From Marinobacter salexigens (GTDB lineage Bacteria > Pseudomonadota > Gammaproteobacteria > Pseudomonadales > Oleiphilaceae): DNA of 64,000 nt. The notes under the pieces were generated by a model, which saw only the letters and a list, made by a program, of their open reading frames with translations, did no database searches and was not told the DNA's origin. Location of the stretch: positions 372,001 through 436,000 of the forward strand of contig NZ_NIHC01000003.1 of assembly GCF_002806945.1 (NCBI RefSeq), given 5' to 3'. This document shows, in pieces, positions 62,412 to 64,000 of this stretch. A program made the position numbers and the translations under genes. Positions within the stretch are counted from its first letter, which is position 1; the number at the start of each line of letters is the position of its first letter.

Positions 62412-63866
62412 GCTTACAGTAACCGACCAATCGCTTTCAAGGCCATTGGTGTCTACGGTTTTCATTGCGAAATACCAGGTCCCCTCGGTAAGGTCAGCGA
62501 CTCGGTATTCCATCGCTTGGCCATCTTCTACAACCACTTCATTCGTTCTCTCATCAATGCTGCGCTCGGTGCCGTACTTGACGATGTACTTGTCGATTTC
62601 ACCCATGGCCAGTGACTTTCCATCGACTCGGGTCGCAGGTGCATTCCAGCTCATCGTCGCGAAACCAGTTACCGGCTTAGTGGGTGCCTCAGTTTCAGGC
62701 GTTGTCTCAGTATCAGGTTCAAGCTCCGGGGTTGTTCCAGTGTCAGGGTTGCCCCCAGGTGCTGTCCCAGTCTCTGGTTGGGGCTCAAGAGGTGTTTCAG
62801 TTTCGGGTTCAGTCTCAGGTGTTGGCTCAGTCCCTGGTGCAGGTGTCTCAGGAAGGTCGGGGTCAGTTTCAGCCGCTGGTGGAGCGCTGGGCATTGTGGA
62901 GTTCAGGGTTTCTTTAAGGCTTGCAATAGTATCTGCCAGAACGCCATCCTGAACGCCTGCTTCTTTCAGTACGTCCGTTAGTGCTTCTGCTTGCTTAATG
63001 CTAGCAAGTACCAGCATATCAACGCTCAAAATCGGGCTGTCATCAATGCTCAGCGGTAAATCACCATCAGGCTCTGAAGCCGCCACGGCTGCCAGCAGAA
63101 CATCGCCCAGCGTCCTCCACTCCCGACCGTCTACCAGGCTCAGAAACGCGATGTTCAACAGGGCAGCTTTTAGGTCCTGCGTTTGAATGCGGCTCAAGTC
63201 GGGAGCTGCGAGATCAAACGGCTTGTTTGTCAGGGCGCCAGGAGCAAGGCCAAAGAGCTCTTCCTGGTCGCGAAGCAGCTCGTTGAACAGGGGAGCCCCC
63301 CCTTCCGGAGCCTTGAGGAATTTTTCAAAGGCCAAGGTTACCAGTGGCGTTAAAACAACGCCTTGTCTGGCCCTGGACGGAACTGCAAGGGACTTCAGCT
63401 GCAAGTTGTCGCCTGGCGAGAACCACTCACCAAAGTTGACGCTACGCCCAGCAGGTGTGTTACACGCGGGTTGTGCATCACAACGCATCAGGGTTTGAGC
63501 ATCTGACTGCAGAATCACCTTCAGCGGCTGAGCTGAGTAGGCTTCAGGTACTGAAATCCGGAACCCGCCACTCCCGTTGGTTTTGACGGTTTCACCAATC
63601 TTCACCCAGTCGCTGCCCCTGGGGCCAAGTTCATGATGCCAGATAGAAATAAGCCCGCCGTTTATAGCACCCTTGACGGCATAGCCCTCCACCCAAAACT
63701 TCTGCTCCTGGGTTTCTCCTGAGGAGGTGTTATCACCGGGCGTGGTCACCGATGGGCTGGGTGCTTGCGTTGCCGGGGCTGAGGAATCGCCGCCGCCACA
63801 GGCTGTAAGCAGCGTACTTAGAGCTATGGTAAGGAGGCTCATTCGCGTGCTCTTAATGAAAGGCAT
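62394..63866 (-). CDS. Large lipoprotein with Pro/Glu/Thr-rich linker and C-terminal FN3-like domain
   Basis: A 490-residue lipoprotein: lipobox LTAC with Cys23, a Ser/Thr/Pro-rich linker, a first domain of about 50-330 that begins EGYAVKGAINGGLISIW, a strongly acidic low-complexity segment near 335-395 built of short PET, PDTET and EPQPET units, and an end that looks like a fibronectin type III fold (TMSWNAPATRVDG, KYIVKYGT, WYFAMKTVDTNGLESDWS). ATG 63866 has GGAG seven bases ahead. The function is unknown; a cell-surface or adhesion role would fit. Its end is fused to the terminator of the convergent gene. Confidence 0.75.
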   Translation of the reverse strand: MPFIKSTRMSLLTIALSTLLTACGGGDSSAPATQAPSPSVTTPGDNTSSGETQEQKFWVEGYAVKGAINGGLISIWHHELGPRGSDWVKIGETVKTNGSGGFRISVPEAYSAQPLKVILQSDAQTLMRCDAQPACNTPAGRSVNFGEWFSPGDNLQLKSLAVPSRARQGVVLTPLVTLAFEKFLKAPEGGAPLFNELLRDQEELFGLAPGALTNKPFDLAAPDLSRIQTQDLKAALLNIAFLSLVDGREWRTLGDVLLAAVAASEPDGDLPLSIDDSPILSVDMLVLASIKQAEALTDVLKEAGVQDGVLADTIASLKETLNSTMPSAPPAAETDPDLPETPAPGTEPTPETEPETETPLEPQPETGTAPGGNPDTGTTPELEPDTETTPETEAPTKPVTGFATMSWNAPATRVDGKSLAMGEIDKYIVKYGTERSIDERTNEVVVEDGQAMEYRVADLTEGTWYFAMKTVDTNGLESDWSVTVSKTISR

Positions 63867-64000
63867 TTTGCATCTCCGGGGAATTTGGATGATGCAATGC
63901 TATCGGTCAAGCGTGTTAAATGGTGTAAAAAATGGCGCTTTTTGGTTACTTTTTGAGCCAGTTTATCGTCACTGCTGCTTCCAGATGCGGTTTTTTGGGT

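Noticed and set aside
1..64000. Mobile elements, prophage, CRISPR arrays, tRNA and rRNA genes
   Set aside because: No transposase or integrase, spaced direct repeats, tRNA-like cloverleaf or rRNA segment was recognised in the window; the region reads as stable chromosome.

Overview
The window reads as a stretch of chromosome from a marine or halophilic gammaproteobacterium, most likely Marinobacter or a close relative. This is judged from the gene content: an ectoine-type TRAP transporter, the Na+/H+ antiporter NhaD, a phenylacetate (paa) catabolic cluster, many c-di-GMP proteins, a DcaP-like porin and a cbb3-type oxidase. Coding density is high, genes overlap often, and no transposase, phage, tRNA, rRNA or CRISPR signal was found. 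Family assignments come from reading motifs and remembered families; no database search was run.

Layout. 1-2882: end of a polyamine-type ABC importer operon (potA end, potB, potC, potD). 3026-5296: membrane diguanylate cyclase. 5337-8877 (minus): teaABCD-like TRAP transporter with its UspA-type partner. 9000-10526 (minus): hydrolase and flavin-dependent oxidoreductase, divergent from a mercaptohistidine-type methyltransferase. 11527-18140: LivGHMKF ABC importer co-transcribed with an acyl-CoA ligase, with a palindromic operator upstream. 18222-24026: NhaD, FMN reductase, EAL protein, Rnk-like protein and a TehA/SLAC1-type channel. 24001-29141 (minus): compact cbb3 oxidase operon in which a CcoS-like maturation segment appears fused to CcoN.

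29393-48799 is a phenylacetate regulon. PaaX (minus) diverges from a second LivKHMG(F) ABC importer whose last ATPase carries an N-terminal hemerythrin-like domain. Facing it is the minus-strand paaABCDE-Z operon (ring epoxidase and ring-opening enzyme). Upstream lies the minus-strand paaG-H-I-J-K group, and paaY diverges from it. Three copies of TGATAC-N27-GTATCA lie at the three key promoters (paaX/livK, paaA, paaG/paaY), each with one arm inside or touching the promoter. This ties the ABC importer to phenylacetate breakdown: import, CoA activation (PaaK), epoxidation (PaaABCE), isomerisation (PaaG), ring opening (PaaZ) and beta-oxidation (PaaH, PaaJ), with PaaI and PaaY clearing dead-end thioesters. 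A PaaF hydratase and the usual PaaL permease are absent from the window.

48835-55139 (minus) is a three-gene signalling operon (CHASE hybrid kinase, receiver-GGDEF, receiver-PAS-GGDEF-EAL). The rest holds a small conserved-looking ORF, a CynX-type MFS transporter coupled to the remnant of an AraC regulator, an unrecognised 129-residue protein next to an arsenite/bile-acid-type carrier, a DcaP-like porin, a FadB-type bifunctional beta-oxidation enzyme and a large lipoprotein with an acidic Pro/Glu/Thr linker and a fibronectin-III-like end.
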